Translations under genes and position numbers: made by a program
The notes under the pieces: generated by a model
What the model was told of the DNA's origin: nothing
Databases searched by the model: none
The model's input: only the letters and a program-made list of their open reading frames with translations
Part shown: one piece after another, positions 12,042-24,400 of the stretch
Layout: every line of letters starts with the position of its first letter
How positions within the stretch are numbered: position 1 is the stretch's first letter
NCBI GenBank assembly: GCA_963281155.1
Contig: CAUJLY010000002.1
Location: 6,386,001-6,450,000, forward strand
Source of the DNA: Rhabditophanes sp. KR3021
Taxonomy: Eukaryota; Nematoda; Chromadorea; Rhabditida; Alloionematidae
Length of the DNA stretch: 64,000 nt
Direction of reading: 5' to 3'

Positions 12042-14101
12042 TTAAAATGATATCGAGAGAATGTGACAGTATATCTTGTGTTCCCCATCATCGGTCATAG
12101 TTGCAGCTTCATTGAAAGCTTGTAAAGACAACTCGTAATTCCTAAGAGCACCATGGCACATCGCCGCTGAAATCAAATTGTGGGAATCCTTGCGATCAAT
12201 CGACATCGCTTTGTAGTGGAACAGAAGAGCTCGTTTCCATTTTTTTAGCTTCCTATTTACCATTCCCAAGTTGTTTAACAAGATTGACCATTTCAAAGGG
12301 AAGTTTCTTGATTTGAATACATTCTCAATTTGGTTATAACTTAACATTTTATCTTGATTCAATCCTGCACCAAAATTAAACGCTTTCATCCAATACTCTT
12401 CACATTTCTCAAATTCTGATTTCCCATAATACAAAGCACCCAACTCCATCAAAACATTCACGTCATTAAGCGACAATTTCAAGGAGTCTTTTAGGAAAGC
12501 CTCTGCCAAGGTAATGTTATTAGTCTTCATATGTTCAATGCCAATATACATCACAGGTTCAAAACAATTTTCTAACAGCTTATGTGCCTTTGAGTAGCAA
12601 TTCAAAGATTGGCCATGCTCACCGCTAAGAGAATTTGCGTGACCCATTGCAATCCATGCTGCTCCGAAATTGGAGTTTATCTGAATTGCTTTGTGAAAGA
12701 AGTTCTTGGCTGCAAACCAATTCTCGATGGTCAAGTAGTAACAGCCGACTGCATACCACGCTAATTCGTTTTCAGGGCTTTTATCAACTAAGTCATGAGC
12801 TATTTCATAGAGCAGACTACTTTTCTTGAGGTGAGTCAAAATTGCCAGATGAAGATAGAACAAGTTAGTTCCGGAACCGTATTTTTTAAATAAGTCCTCG
12901 GTGATTGTGAGGGCTTGGTGGCTATCTCCAGAATTGAAGTGCTTCAGAGCTGCTAGTGATCGCATGTCAATGTCCTCCTCCAGTTCCATTTTTAGTCTCT
13001 CCTTTTGAACCTTCATTTCGTTGATACGATGGGCGATGATTTCTTGATCGAGACAAGTATCAGCTTGACTTTTGTTTTGGGAGCGGGTTCTCATGCGGGC
13101 ACTTGAAGGGCTTGCAACATCGTCATTGTTTTTCCTTGAGCTAGTCGAACTGCATAACCTGCTTCCAACAACTTCTACTGAATTTTGCCTAGTAACACAT
13201 TCTTCCTTCACGTCGATGTATGCTTCCACATAAAGTTTGACAATATCAAACAGTTCATTAGGTTCTTCACTTAATTGCCTCAAGAATTCCTCGATAACCG
13301 ATTTCTTCAAAAGATGGTTACTCAAGACAAGACTCCATGCCTCGAAGCAAGCCGGGTCTTGAATAATGCAATTCTCCAAAGCAGCCGTAGCGGCAACTCT
13401 ATTACAAACTCTAAGATAGGTCTTGCCCATAATCAACAACAACGCACTCTCAACTTTATTTTCAATATCTACCAAATCTAAAGTATGCTTGTCACTTCCA
13501 CTAGCATAGTAACTACTTCTTGAATACTTCAATTGGTGGTCTTGTGGTTGAACGAATGGAACACCCTCCCATCCATTGATTAAACTCATAGGAAGCTGAA
13601 CAATTTGATGGTACAGTTCCTGTTGCCACAGCGAATTGACATAGTGGAATGTGACACAAACATGAGCAAAAATGCAATCCTCGGCCTGGACAAAATCAGT
13701 CACCTTAGACCATGCCTGAGTAGCGGTCAACACTTTTAAATAATCGACAATCGCCACGAAAGAAAGCTTTCTTGATGTAGTCCCAACAGTATGACCATTG
13801 CCCTTCTTGATATAGGTCAACTTTTTATCAGCCCAAAAAATGGCATTTTTCTTCTGATCATTCCTTAAACATAAAGTGATCTTATCATCAAAAATAGCCA
13901 ACTCTGGCTCGACCGGTCGACAGGCAGCAAATGAGTCTTCTCTTTGTGTAGAAACGTTTCTCTTGCGCTTTCTAATTTGAGTATAGCAGTTTAAAGAATT
14001 AAACGATGACGAACTTACTTTGGATTTGGCTCGCTAGTTGGTGAAGTAATTGTGGGGCTTGAAAGCCGTTTACCTTGTTTTCTCTTGAAACCCCTTCCCA
14101 T
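12042..14101 (-). CDS. Anaphase-promoting complex subunit 6 (CDC16)
   Basis: TPR scaffold of the APC/C ubiquitin ligase that drives mitotic exit. Exon 1 (14019-14101) encodes a basic tail, MGRGFKRKQGKRLSSP. After a 47-nt intron, exon 2 (12042-13971) completes 670 residues (human CDC16 is 620). TPR units run through the C-terminal half. The hallmark blocks ELAWYAVGCYYL, FGAAWIAMGHA, EPVMYIGIEHMKTNN and VNVLMELGALYY align with human CDC16 (WFAVGCYYL, PAWIAYGHS, YIGLEYGLTNN). A charged, Ser-rich linker interrupts the TPR array in the middle (residues about 260-320). The C. elegans orthologue is emb-27. Confidence 0.9.
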
Positions 14102-14489
14102 TGTGCGTGGTTTGGATATAAGTATTATGATATAAGCGTAATTACACTTGTAATTACAATGGTATGCCTAAAAAGCAGTGATCTTGTTAACGAAACTTTT
14201 TTTGATGAGTTTGAATCTTGTTTACACAGGTGTCGTTGCAGGATTTTTTACCTCGGAGAGGAGTCAATTATGAGGTAATGATGCAATTAAAATAATGTAT
14301 CGTTAAGAATTAGAAAAGTTTAATCAAGAATTATTTAACTAAAGTTTCCATTTCGTTTGGATGTATTTATTTAAAGTCAAATATCTTTTTAAATCAAATT
14401 TGTAATAAATGGTACCTAGTAACAACACCTTTCCAATAAGTTGCATGTAGCTTTATCTTTTTCAAATTAGTTATAGTAAATACCACAAT
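14102..14489. other. Divergent spacer between CDC16 and the next plus-strand gene
   Basis: 388 nt between two divergent starts. It is presumably a shared promoter region. An AG acceptor (CAAATTAG, 14463-14470) about 20 nt before the plus-strand ATG fits spliced-leader addition. Nothing else was recognised. Confidence 0.4.
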
Positions 14490-14995
14490 ATGTCCGAAGA
14501 AGTATCTCAGCAAGGACCAACGGCCGTTTCTGTCATCAAAGACACTGGTAACAAAGTGGAGTTAGTAATTAAAGTTCCTCAACTGAAGAAACAAACTCAA
14601 ATTATCAAATATATCATGAGCAATATCAAAAAGCCATCAGACCCATCAAAGTTATGTGCAAATGCCAAGTTTACAGAATATCACTTAGATAATACTTCAA
14701 TTCACTTCGTTGTAAATGTTTACAAAAAGAAAAAGAAGCAAAAGAACATTCCTAGAATATCCCTCGGAACTTATACTTGTGATATCAAGCAATTTCCTTC
14801 AAGAATCGATCCACAAAGTGCAGAATTTGAGGTAGACATAATATTACCATTATTTTGTTCCATTATTTCCAGATTTTACAAGCAGCAAGCGGAGCTGCAT
14901 ACATCGCCCTAACATTAATCAAAGTTGATAATTTGTCTATTAATTGGCAAAAATATCAAGATTACAATGGAACAATCGACGTGGCTGATACTTAA
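14490..14995 (+). CDS. Unrecognised 154-residue protein
   Basis: Two exons, 14490-14831 and 14873-14995, flank a 41-nt intron (GAG|GTAGAC ... TTTCCAG|ATT) joined in phase 0. The product begins MSEEVSQQGPTAVSVIKDTG. It alternates short hydrophobic strands with charged segments: KVELVIKVPQLKK, then a Lys-rich VYKKKKKQKN, then ISLGTYTCDIKQFPSRIDP, and the second exon LQAASGAAYIALTLIKVDNLSINW. The strand-rich layout could be a small beta-sandwich, but I do not recognise a family. There is no signal peptide or membrane helix. Reading through the intron gives a frame that stops soon after, which supports the splice. Confidence 0.65.
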
Positions 14996-15192
14996 TTGCT
15001 TATTATCAAGTAACCATACAAATATTTAATGTTTTTTACCAAGTTATTGTAAAAAGAGTTGTTGTAGCCATATGAGGAAATAATTATGAAAAACGTGTTA
15101 TTTATTACCAAGTTATTTGAATAAATTTATTTTATTACAGAAAAGGCGTTGTTTATTATGAAAGCTCAATTCTAAAAACTGTTTGTATACAA

Positions 15193-17429
15193 TTAATAAT
15201 TTAAAACGTCATTAAAATCACTGGCAATTTCTCCTGCTACTCTTAGACCACTGCAAAAGGCAGCATTTACTGTTCCTTGGCAGTCTCTGTTTGTATGTTC
15301 GCCGCCAAAATATAATTTGCATCTTTTTGAGTCCACAGACACTGATTTAGCTAGACTTTCAATTAACGATTCATCTTCAGTTGGAACTATGTGATAACCT
15401 TTTATAAATGGTTCGTTTTTCCCAGTCTTTCACAAAAACCGATTTATATCGCAAGGTTTGCTTCTCAAAGAAATTTTTGATTACTTGAAAAGCTCTCGAA
15501 ACTACCTTTTCTTCACTCCAATTAACAATTGTACTTAATTTAGCTCCAATATACGACACTACTAACACAGGTTTCCCAGGCACAGCAAAAATAGTTCCAA
15601 AAGAATCAACATCAGTTGAGTTGAACGGATTCGGCAGATTACAAAAAGCTCCAGCCTTATGCTTATCCCAAAACATGTTTTCAAATTCAAAGATTACTTC
15701 TTTTTTTAATGCGATTTTACTTTTATTTAGAGCTTCTAATTTCGATTCTGGAAGTGGTGGTTCAAATACGACATCATTTGCCTTTAACACCCCAATCGGT
15801 AAAGTACAGACAACAATATTTGCTTCTTCTGTAAAATTGTCCCCACTGATAATATATTTGTCTTCACTTTTTGAATAAGACACTTTTTTGACGACACGAT
15901 TCGTTTCAATTTGATAACCATCTTTTAGGCATTCAACTAAATCTTGCATTCCATTTTGGCATGTAATGAATTTTGAACGGCGCCCAGTCCACGGCATGGT
16001 TTTAAGAGCACTAAGTGGGAGTGTTTCAACACTTTCACCAAACATCCCTTCAATGCACCCAACCAAAATATCCTTAACTTGACAATATGAAAGGTCTGAT
16101 GTTGTGTTTTGATAAAAATTTATCGATTCAACCAATTCCTCCATATAATAGTGCATTTCATCTAAGCTTTGAATATTATCAAGAGAAATTTCAAACTTCT
16201 TAAGAGACACATGTGTGATTAAGTTGGATATCAATGAATTCCTGGCTGCAGATTCTTTCTGTTTGATGAGGCATTCGGATTTTAATTTCTTAGCCTCTGC
16301 TTTGCAATACTCATTAAATGAGTGCTTCCTTCCATTCCATTCTTTCAGCACATTTGTTAACATGACATAAGCTTTCATAAATTCTGATTGTTCTAAGGCG
16401 AATGCGTCCTCAAATTCCTTGAAAAGTTTATTTCTTAGATATTCTGCCAGAACGTCTTTACGCTCATAAGCTACGTCTAAAGCTTTCTTGACGGTCATTC
16501 CAGGCAGATGTGCAAATTCGTCATCACCAAACAGTAGTAAATCCATGTCTTCCATAAAAATTTTAGGTGTAAGTGTTAAAACATTTTCATTAAAAAGATC
16601 TTTTTTGTGATCCATCAAAATAACTTTCTCTGGCACTATGTCCACACCAATTTTGCATTGATCAATCAAAATGGTCATTTCATTTTTCCATTCAGCATTA
16701 ATCATGCTGGCACCAATATCTATTTTAAGACCATCAGGCGATTCAATTGTCTGAATACGGCCACCTGTCAAGGAATTTGCCTCTAAAACTAGTACCTGGA
16801 TACCCATTCTGGTTAATTGCTTGGCACAGGCTAGACCAGCTATTCCGGCACCGATTACAACTGCTTTTGGTCCACTGACATCATAGATAGGCTCATGGTC
16901 AACTAGATGCAAAACGCCATAATTAATTAACTGCTTTCTGTTTAAGTAGTTGTAGATGTCTTTGATTAACTCTTCTTTGTTATTAGTATTAGTTGATTCA
17001 GGGGAGACTTTGAATAATTTGATTGCATCTCCTAGGCTAAGAAATGCTGAGTTTGTTTTATACCACGTTCCCAGTAATTTATTACGAATCTTTACAAATT
17101 CCTCGCTACTCCATTTATCACCCACCTCAGGAAAAAGGCTTTTTTCAGAAGGACATAAAAAGTTCAATGGCAAGCCAGCTGTATTTCCGATTTTTAACAA
17201 AACTAAATATGCATACATTAAGATAAAGGTAGTAGGAATCAATAAACTCACAAACTTCGTCTTCCAATAGCTTGGAATAAGTGTCGGTGGCAGCATCCGA
17301 ACCACTTAATCTTCCCAGCCATTCCTCTTTATCGGTTTGTTCAGCCAACTGGGCTCTTAATTCATCCTCAGTACTCAGGGCATATTTTAATTGTTCAGAA
17401 CAAAGAGCAGTCAATATAAGTTCAGCCAT
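15193..17429 (-). CDS. LSD1/KDM1-like SWIRM plus FAD amine oxidase, frameshifted
   Basis: Relative of the lysine demethylases KDM1A/B. Exons 17252-17429 and 15193-17202 are separated by a 49-nt intron. In order: a short acidic N-terminus, a SWIRM-like domain (LGTWYKTNSAFLSLGDA to LINYGVLHL), an FAD-binding fold (VVIGAGIAGLACAKQL, LTGGRI, IGASMI), a helical insertion in place of the long LSD1 tower, and the second half of the oxidase fold (VVCTLPIGVLK). The C-terminal FAD motif GGEHTNRDCQGTVNAAF is present but one frame off: a run of five A (15416-15420 on +) must lose one base. With that, about 728 residues result. The LSD1 active-site lysine position (human K661) reads Glu here. The enzyme may be inactive or the locus may be decaying; an assembly indel is also possible. 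Confidence 0.8.
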
Positions 17430-17716
17430 TATCGAAATAAAATATTAAATGGCATATACTCGTAAATCTTCTCTATATAAAAGATGTGTGACAAAAGCCG
17501 TGTGTCCTACTTTGTGCATTCTTTAATAAACTAACTTCCAATCTGTAATCTTAAGTGGAAACTGAAAGTTGGCTCTAAATTTACATAAAAACAACCCCAC
17601 AAAATAGGTCACACTTGCTATTTTAGTTAACTGTCATCGCGTAGGTTTGATTTTAGATTATATTTGACGTATATATCTTTGCTTATCTAATATATTACAC
17701 AATTTTTTTAGAAATA

Positions 17717-18292
17717 ATGACTAAACATAAGTTCATGGAAGCCCCTGGAACAATTAAATCCGCTGCCACTAAAGGTCTTTTGAACAGAAAGATGTTTGCG
17801 CCATTGCCAGTTGATATTTCCGGGGGCATCATTGAAGACAGTGAATCATCCGAAAGAGAACACTCCGAGTCTTTAAAAAGACATTTTTCTAATTGCGAGG
17901 AGCTTTATCGAGTGCGTGAGCAGTACGGCCTGAATTTGGAAGAGATCTGCAGCAGCATGTCTAAAGGAATGGAAGAAAACATGTTGTCTTTTATGGAGGC
18001 AAATTTCTACAAAAAGTTCGAGGACATGACGAAGAAACCACTAAAGAGTGACCTCAAAAAACACATGATTAAAATGATTACCGAGTCCCCAGTCATCAAA
18101 ATTACCGAAAACAGTTGTGCTATTCAATTGGCCGAGAGCTACTTTACGAATAGGGAGAATATTCAATATGCCGATTTGCCACAATACCAAGGAAGTGAAA
18201 AAACGGACCAAATTATCAAAGCTTTACTTGACAAAAAAGCTAAGTTGGCGGTCAAAAAAGTATTACTTCAACAATCCTCAAAAGCTAATTGA
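17717..18292 (+). CDS. Unrecognised 191-residue soluble protein
   Basis: A single open frame from ATG 17717, preceded by TTTTTTTAG five bases upstream, a strong spliced-leader acceptor. The product is charged and predicted helical, without signal peptide or membrane segment. It starts MTKHKFMEAPGTIKSAATKG, has a Ser/Glu-rich stretch (IEDSESSEREHSESLKRH), then helical blocks such as LYRVREQYGLNLEEICSSM and a Lys-rich end (LDKKAKLAVKKVLLQQ). I do not recognise a family. The 287 nt before it, shared with the divergent amine oxidase gene, are probably promoter. Confidence 0.65.
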   Translation: MTKHKFMEAPGTIKSAATKGLLNRKMFAPLPVDISGGIIEDSESSEREHSESLKRHFSNCEELYRVREQYGLNLEEICSSMSKGMEENMLSFMEANFYKKFEDMTKKPLKSDLKKHMIKMITESPVIKITENSCAIQLAESYFTNRENIQYADLPQYQGSEKTDQIIKALLDKKAKLAVKKVLLQQSSKAN

Positions 18293-18574
18293 ACTTTTTA
18301 AGGATCTTATTTAATTTTATCAAACTAATATAAACTGTCATCTCTTAACTTTTTATTGACATTATTTTTAAACTTTATCTTACATTCTTTGCAAACTGTA
18401 CGTTAAGATGCGTTTTGAGCTATAGCGTAAGAATCTTCTCAAATGTAAATTACGATACATCTAAAACAATAAATGCTTTGAAACGACAATATACGATTCT
18501 TTTCAAACTTTATTTTCAACAAAACAATAAAAAAGATACAACTTAAAAAATAACAATTAAACAATGTAGATATT

Positions 18575-19582
18575 TTACTTGGCAGCAGCTCCTTTAGCAA
18601 GAGAAGATCCCAATCTGGAGTTTGTGACCTTCGCCTTTTTGGAGTTGATAGTGTCAAAGATCTTCATCATACGCTCGGTTTCCTTTTCTTTTCCCATGAA
18701 ATTGTGCTCAAACTTTCTTTTAACCCCAAGTTTCTTAGGAGTCTTTTCGCCTTTTATTTTGTCTTGGAATTTGCCGAGGGATGCTGTGGAATGCTTAGCA
18801 TTGTAGATTTGATGGCCGAGTTCAGTTTTGGATCTGGTTTTGTTGTCAATACCTAAACCGATTGGCTTGGCGTTAGGATCGACTACTTTATTCCTCTTCC
18901 CACCTAAACCACTTTTCTTTTGAGCTGGTGCACTGCTTTGCTTGAGATTACCATCATCGACTTTATTTTTCTTAGCGAAATGGGCCAAATTCTTCAATCT
19001 TTGGAATTCATTCTTAGCTACGCGATCCTTCTTAGCAACTACTCTTTCTTCAAAGAAATCTCTGTTAGGATCCGCATTGCCTGGAACTTCAATCAACCAG
19101 TCCTTAGTATCATCATTCCCGCGTTTGTAACCATAGGTTGGCTTCCAAGTATCGGAATCAGTACAGAAGATCTTCTTGTCTTTCTTGACCTTGACGATGC
19201 CCTTTTCCTTGGCGAACTTCTCCCATTTGGTCATTTCCTTGGCTTTTGGAAGAGGTTTCTCACGCGGCAAAACATAAGTACAGGTTGGTAATTTAGCACA
19301 AATAGCTTGATCAACTGTAACTTTTTCTAACTCCCAAATATGATTGAAGAGAAATTGTGTATTGTCCCTGGCAAGATTTAACAAATGTTCCTCATCTGGA
19401 CTAAACAAAATAATTATTATTTAAAACTCATTTTAACAAAAAACTTACATCTTATTAATTTCATTCTCAAATAAAGGGTCTTTGTCAATGATTAACAAGT
19501 TTCCGGCATCAATAAAAGGTTCAATCGTTTTTTCGACAAGTGTAGACTTGTAATTTGATTTAGGAAGTTGAACTGTAGTCAT
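18575..19582 (-). CDS. RRS1, regulator of ribosome synthesis
   Basis: Nucleolar protein needed with RPF2 to bring the 5S RNP into pre-60S particles. Exon 1 (19449-19582) begins MTTVQLPKSNYKSTLV. A 48-nt intron joins it to exon 2 (18575-19400) and gives 319 residues. The RRS1 core is clear: DAGNLLIIDKDPL, NTQFLFNHIWEL, LPREKPLPKAKEMTKWEKFA, GIVKVKKDKK, and GYKRGNDDTKDWLIEVP. The C-terminal half is Lys-rich and basic, as in orthologues. The length is near the human protein (365) without its longest tail. Downstream lies about 280 nt of AT-rich 3' sequence shared with the convergent plus-strand gene. Confidence 0.93.
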
Positions 19583-20430
19583 TTTTGAGGTTAATGAATC
19601 GTCGTATTCAACTGTTTATTCCAAATTGAAAGTGTGGAATGTCGTTCTATTTAATCGGCGTAGAACTTCGTGGTAGGAGGTAGTGAGATATTATATTTGG
19701 CAATTAAATAAGTTTAGGCGGCTCATTGAAGTTGACGAATATTTAATAAATACAAAAGCAATCAATTTTTGGATTAATGAGTTGATAAGAGAATATTTTC
19801 CACATTTCATACCAACTAGCACTTACACACACTTTCAACTTATCACTAACCCACTACAGTTGGCGTACACAAAATCCACCTAACTTTACATACACACAAC
19901 ATTAAAGTCTAGATTGGTGGTTGCAAGAAGTATATTCGGAGCTACACACTTGCCTTTATGGCAAAAAACCTTGCTCTGAGCGAAAGTCCCTGGGTACAAA
20001 TCTGAAATAGATGCAACGTAAGATGTTGTAAAACAACCTTAGGTTCATTCCACAGTTATATTGAATCAGGAAGCGTACTTGTACGTGGAATTGGTATAAT
20101 TGCAGTTGTTCTAACCGTAAGCAAAGTGACATACAAATCTAACAGCATAGGGCTCACTCTGAGGGCCACCATTCTTTTTTTGTTTTAAAAGGAAAAACAA
20201 GGAATAGGATGATTTGGTTTGTGTGACTGTTAGTTCAAATTTAATAGTATGGTTGACAGAATAGCGACAATTAGAAAGCAAATCTTATAATTAGAAAATA
20301 GGAATACAATTTCACTTCCTTAATCTTTTTTTACTGAACTTGTTTTTAATCGAATTATAAAAAACAATGTAAAATATAGCTTTAAAAGTGTCATCAATGA
20401 CGTTCAATCAAAATTAATTCCTTTTTGGTT
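19583..20430. other. Divergent spacer, RRS1 to secreted-protein gene
   Basis: About 850 nt with short open frames only and no conserved content. A slightly less AT-rich block lies at about 19900-20170. The region probably holds both promoters; no RNA gene was recognised. Confidence 0.4.
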
Positions 20431-21270
20431 ATGTTTCAATGTATTCTAGCTAACTATATTTTTTTGCTTATTTTTTATTTGATGGAAGGTTTGGGTTGTG
20501 AGAAGCATCAGGTTTTCGATCCACGTGGAATCGGGCTGTTTACGGCAGAAGCTCCGAGGATGGTTGTGGATGTAGGCACATTTGATCCTGCACGTTTTAG
20601 GGATGAAGCTCCAAGGAGGAGGAAGAAAGTATATAGGAAACCTAGTCGATGGGAAGAATACGAGGAGGATGAAGATGATAGAGGAGGCAGGCAAATGCCA
20701 CTTACTAAAGTGGATTTAAGTATTTCGGTGAAGAAAATAAAAAATGATATTGTTGATGGTTCAGTGGAAGATAAGAAAGTCAACGTTGCTAAAAGCAGGG
20801 TTAAAGAACGTAGACACCCTGCAAACTCTTTTAGATCTTCATCACGTCTAGCTGAGGAACAAGCGGCAATGGCTAAGTTACAATTAGGTCCGAAGTTGTT
20901 TGATTTGAGAGAGTTGGATAGATCTACCGAACCTGAAGTAAAAGTATTTTTAAGGACAAATTTAGATCGTTCTACGAAAGATGGTTGTAATTGCAGGGAT
21001 AAAGTGAAAACATCCACAAATAAAGCTCAAGTTGACGTCGTAGACAGGGAAGTGAAAGTTGAAACAAAAAATTTGACTACAACTATGAAACCTTCTGAGC
21101 CTGTTGGTGTTGAGCAAAATTTTCAAATAGAAGTAGATCCGCATGATTACGATGTGGATGAGGATGTTGAAATCAAACTAAGAGATGATGGCAGTAGACG
21201 TGGACGAGCCTTCAGTACACATTTATTTATGCACGACACAAGGCAAAGATTTATGAAGTTGGGTCGCTAG
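20431..21270 (+). CDS. Unrecognised secreted, highly charged protein
   Basis: A single exon of 279 residues from ATG 20431. The N-terminus, MFQCILANYIFLLIFYLMEG, is a signal peptide. The mature chain is strongly charged and low in complexity: VYRKPSRWEEYEEDEDDRGG, repeated Lys/Val segments, RELDRSTEPEVKVFLRTNLD and RSTKDGCNCRDK, and a C-terminal acidic-to-basic switch (DYDVDEDVEIKLRDDGSRRG). Cysteines are few. It is probably disordered and extracellular. I do not recognise the family. The coding frame is far less AT-rich than its flanks, which supports a real gene. Its 3' end faces the IFT140 gene 186 nt away. Confidence 0.6.
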   Translation: MFQCILANYIFLLIFYLMEGLGCEKHQVFDPRGIGLFTAEAPRMVVDVGTFDPARFRDEAPRRRKKVYRKPSRWEEYEEDEDDRGGRQMPLTKVDLSISVKKIKNDIVDGSVEDKKVNVAKSRVKERRHPANSFRSSSRLAEEQAAMAKLQLGPKLFDLRELDRSTEPEVKVFLRTNLDRSTKDGCNCRDKVKTSTNKAQVDVVDREVKVETKNLTTTMKPSEPVGVEQNFQIEVDPHDYDVDEDVEIKLRDDGSRRGRAFSTHLFMHDTRQRFMKLGR

Positions 21271-21456
21271 ATTTAAGTTAAGAAGTTTTATGTATTACAA
21301 AATGATTTTAAAGATATTTTGAGGCGCAAGTACAAATTTAACAGCAGATTCGACATTAACTTGATTTAAAATATAATTTAATAGTTAAATATGCAACAAT
21401 GGAATAAATATTTGGAGTTATTTTATTTTGTTATGATTAAATAAACAATTTATTGG

Positions 21457-24400
21457 TTAATCATCATCCTCTAACGAATAATTTTTTCCATCCTTTTGAA
21501 TCTTTCTTTTGAGGGCATGCGAATATTCAATATCATTTTCTGCTGTCTCATCATCTTCTTCTTTTGGCATCAACGGAGGTTCATTAACTTTTTCACAAAT
21601 TTCATTAATAACTTTTCTATCGAAAGTAGATTTTAAATCAAAGTTACGCTTCTTTTGCAGAAACATTGTCAGGAAATCATAAGCTTTACGGTAATTTTGT
21701 CTCTGGTAATTGTGTAAGATAAGAATGGTGTACATATCTCGCATTCGAACATGTTCATCTATTCCTGGTTCTTTTACCATTTCAGTCAATGTTGTCAGAG
21801 CTTTATTTGGGTCTGTGTCATAATCATGTCTAACTTCTAAAAATTGACCAATCTTTGTCACCTTTTCTTCAAGTTCATCACGTTTCTCCTCAAAATAGGC
21901 TGTATTTTTCTCAGAACCTTCAATAACTAACTTTAGATTTCTGATTGATTGAATAAACAATTGAATTGCCTTTTCGTAGTCACGATATTCATCAATTTCT
22001 ACAGTCCCACATACGTCAAAGAAAGCGGCTAAGGAATCATAGGAATCTGATTTTTTATAAAACAATTCAATTGTCTTCATTAAATTGGGATCTTCTCGCC
22101 AATTTGAAGTTTGAAGATAATTAGCTGCTAACTTGAAAATTTTCTTGTCTCTTGCAGTGTTAGCAAATTGAATAATTTTAGGAGTATCGCCGGTCTTCAG
22201 CAAAGCGCTCATGGCTAATCCAGTATTGCCAGCTTGCGCAAACTTCTTGGCAGCATTATAATAGTTGCCTTGAGTCAAGCAACATTCGCCAATCTTTTCC
22301 AATAACTTCCTTCTTTCGATATCATTTGGTAATTGTTGTTTGGAAGGTGTTAACAAGTCTGCCATTTCATCAGTAATTACCACATTGTTATCTAAGCACA
22401 TCTTTACAGCCAATGCATATTCTTTCGCTAATCCTAGCAAATATACAGCTTTTTTGTCATCTTGATTTTTAGAATACAGTTCAGCCGCTTTTTTCAATAC
22501 ATTAGGATCTGTTTTATCAGTGAAATCATTAACAATTAGATCCAACGCCCCGAATTGATCTGTCTCAAAGGCAAGATCCATAGCCTTAGTCAACATATTA
22601 GCTTTTTGATAAAGCATAATTGCCTTATCAACTTCTCCGGGAATGTCTTCATAATACTTGGCTACTTCAATGATTTGCTTCACACCAACATAAATAGCTA
22701 AATTAGCTAGTCTATCATTCATTTGATGTTCTTTGGCTAGTCTTAATAGCACTTCCATAAGCCTTAGCCTTAGTATACATCTCAACTGCCTGGTCAAATG
22801 ATTCAGTCCTTTCATAAGCTCTACCTAAGCACAATAACCCTCCACTATCATTTGTCTCAGCAAGTATTTTCTCTGCCATAACCAAATTATTACTATCACA
22901 CAATATTCTACAAATGGAATGAAAATCATTTGCTTGCTCATAGAAGTTTATAGCACTAGGAACCTGATTCATACTTTCTAAATACATTGCCCACCACCTA
23001 TATAATTTTGTATCTTTCATTCTTTTGACATAAAGTTCAACTGCTCTAGTTTCCTTTATTAAAATACGTGGAACTTCGTCAATGTAAGTATTACTTTTCT
23101 CATAATGTTCGATAGCTAAATTGTATTTCAAATTACTTTCTAAGTAAACTGCGTAATTATAATGCGTATTTTTAAGATGGATCCGATCACAATTACTAGC
23201 AATTTCGAAAGCTTCCGTCCATTTTCCACAAGCTTGATACAAATTATTAAGCAAATCAAATCTTTGGCATTCGTAATACAAATTTGCTGCTTCAGCAATC
23301 ATACCTAACTGAACAGCTAACATTGCAATTTTGACTTCTTCTGCTACATCTTCATTCATAATTTGTTTGACAGCGCGAGCTCCTACGGCATGTCCCATGT
23401 TTCCTAAACAGACAATAGCAACATCTAGTCGCCTTGTTTTCACACACATTTGAGCCATATGAGTCCAGACAGATTCACTTTTGATGAATTGAATAGCTTT
23501 GAAGGCATTATCCATTTGTCCGATTGTAAGATAGAAACTAAAATTAAGCATCGCGTCTATACTTTTTCTATCTGATCCATCAATTCCAACAAATTCTCTT
23601 AAAGTAACCTTCAAAATGTGTTTGGTCATGAAAGTCTCATGGGGTCTTTTGTCATCTTCGTCAGAATCTTGATTTTTGAGGAAATACACATAAGGTACAC
23701 TTACACTAACCAAAGAACTAGCTTGATTTGAAATAGGAAAAGCATCTTGCATTTGAATGCCATTGTCACTTGTTACAAAAATAGAAAGCATATAATTGAC
23801 AGGATTGTCGAAACTTGTACTGATGGCTTCGGATAATAAGTAACGCGGATCATGTGCATCCCAAGCTAATATTCCTGGGGCATGGTAAGGCATTCTGAAT
23901 CTAGTTTGTTCTGATTCGATTTTTCTGGCAGCAGCTGTTTTGGGTCTTGATGTCTTGACTCTTTGTTGGTATTCTTCTTCGACTTCGATTTGTTGTTGGT
24001 CAGTTATGCCTTGGTCAAAGGAAAAGTAGTGGACAAAGTCAGATTCAGTGTCCCACACAAGGATTCTTTCGTAAATGTCTTCGTTTGATAAAGCTATGGT
24101 GACTGCAACTCTCGTGCTGTCGCAATTTGTTTTGATTTGAGTGATTTTATTGAAGTGTGGGACATCTTTTCCAACATTTTTGGGTTGATGATGTTCCTTC
24201 TGTTTCGGATCATTTAAGTCAAATACTTTCAAATAGCCTTTCGAAGTACCAACAATCAAAAATCTGTCTAAATTGATAGTCATTATAGCAGGATCTCCTT
24301 CAACTTCACGAAAGTTTAACGTATTCTTCAAGGTTCCTTGAAAAGTTCGATAGTTGATCTTAGAGCCTTCAATGCACAAAATAGAATCTCTGTATAATAA

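Noticed and set aside
20446..21144. Long minus frames opposite the secreted charged protein
   Set aside because: The plus frame has an ATG, a signal peptide and a full stop-to-start unit; the minus frames are its complement.
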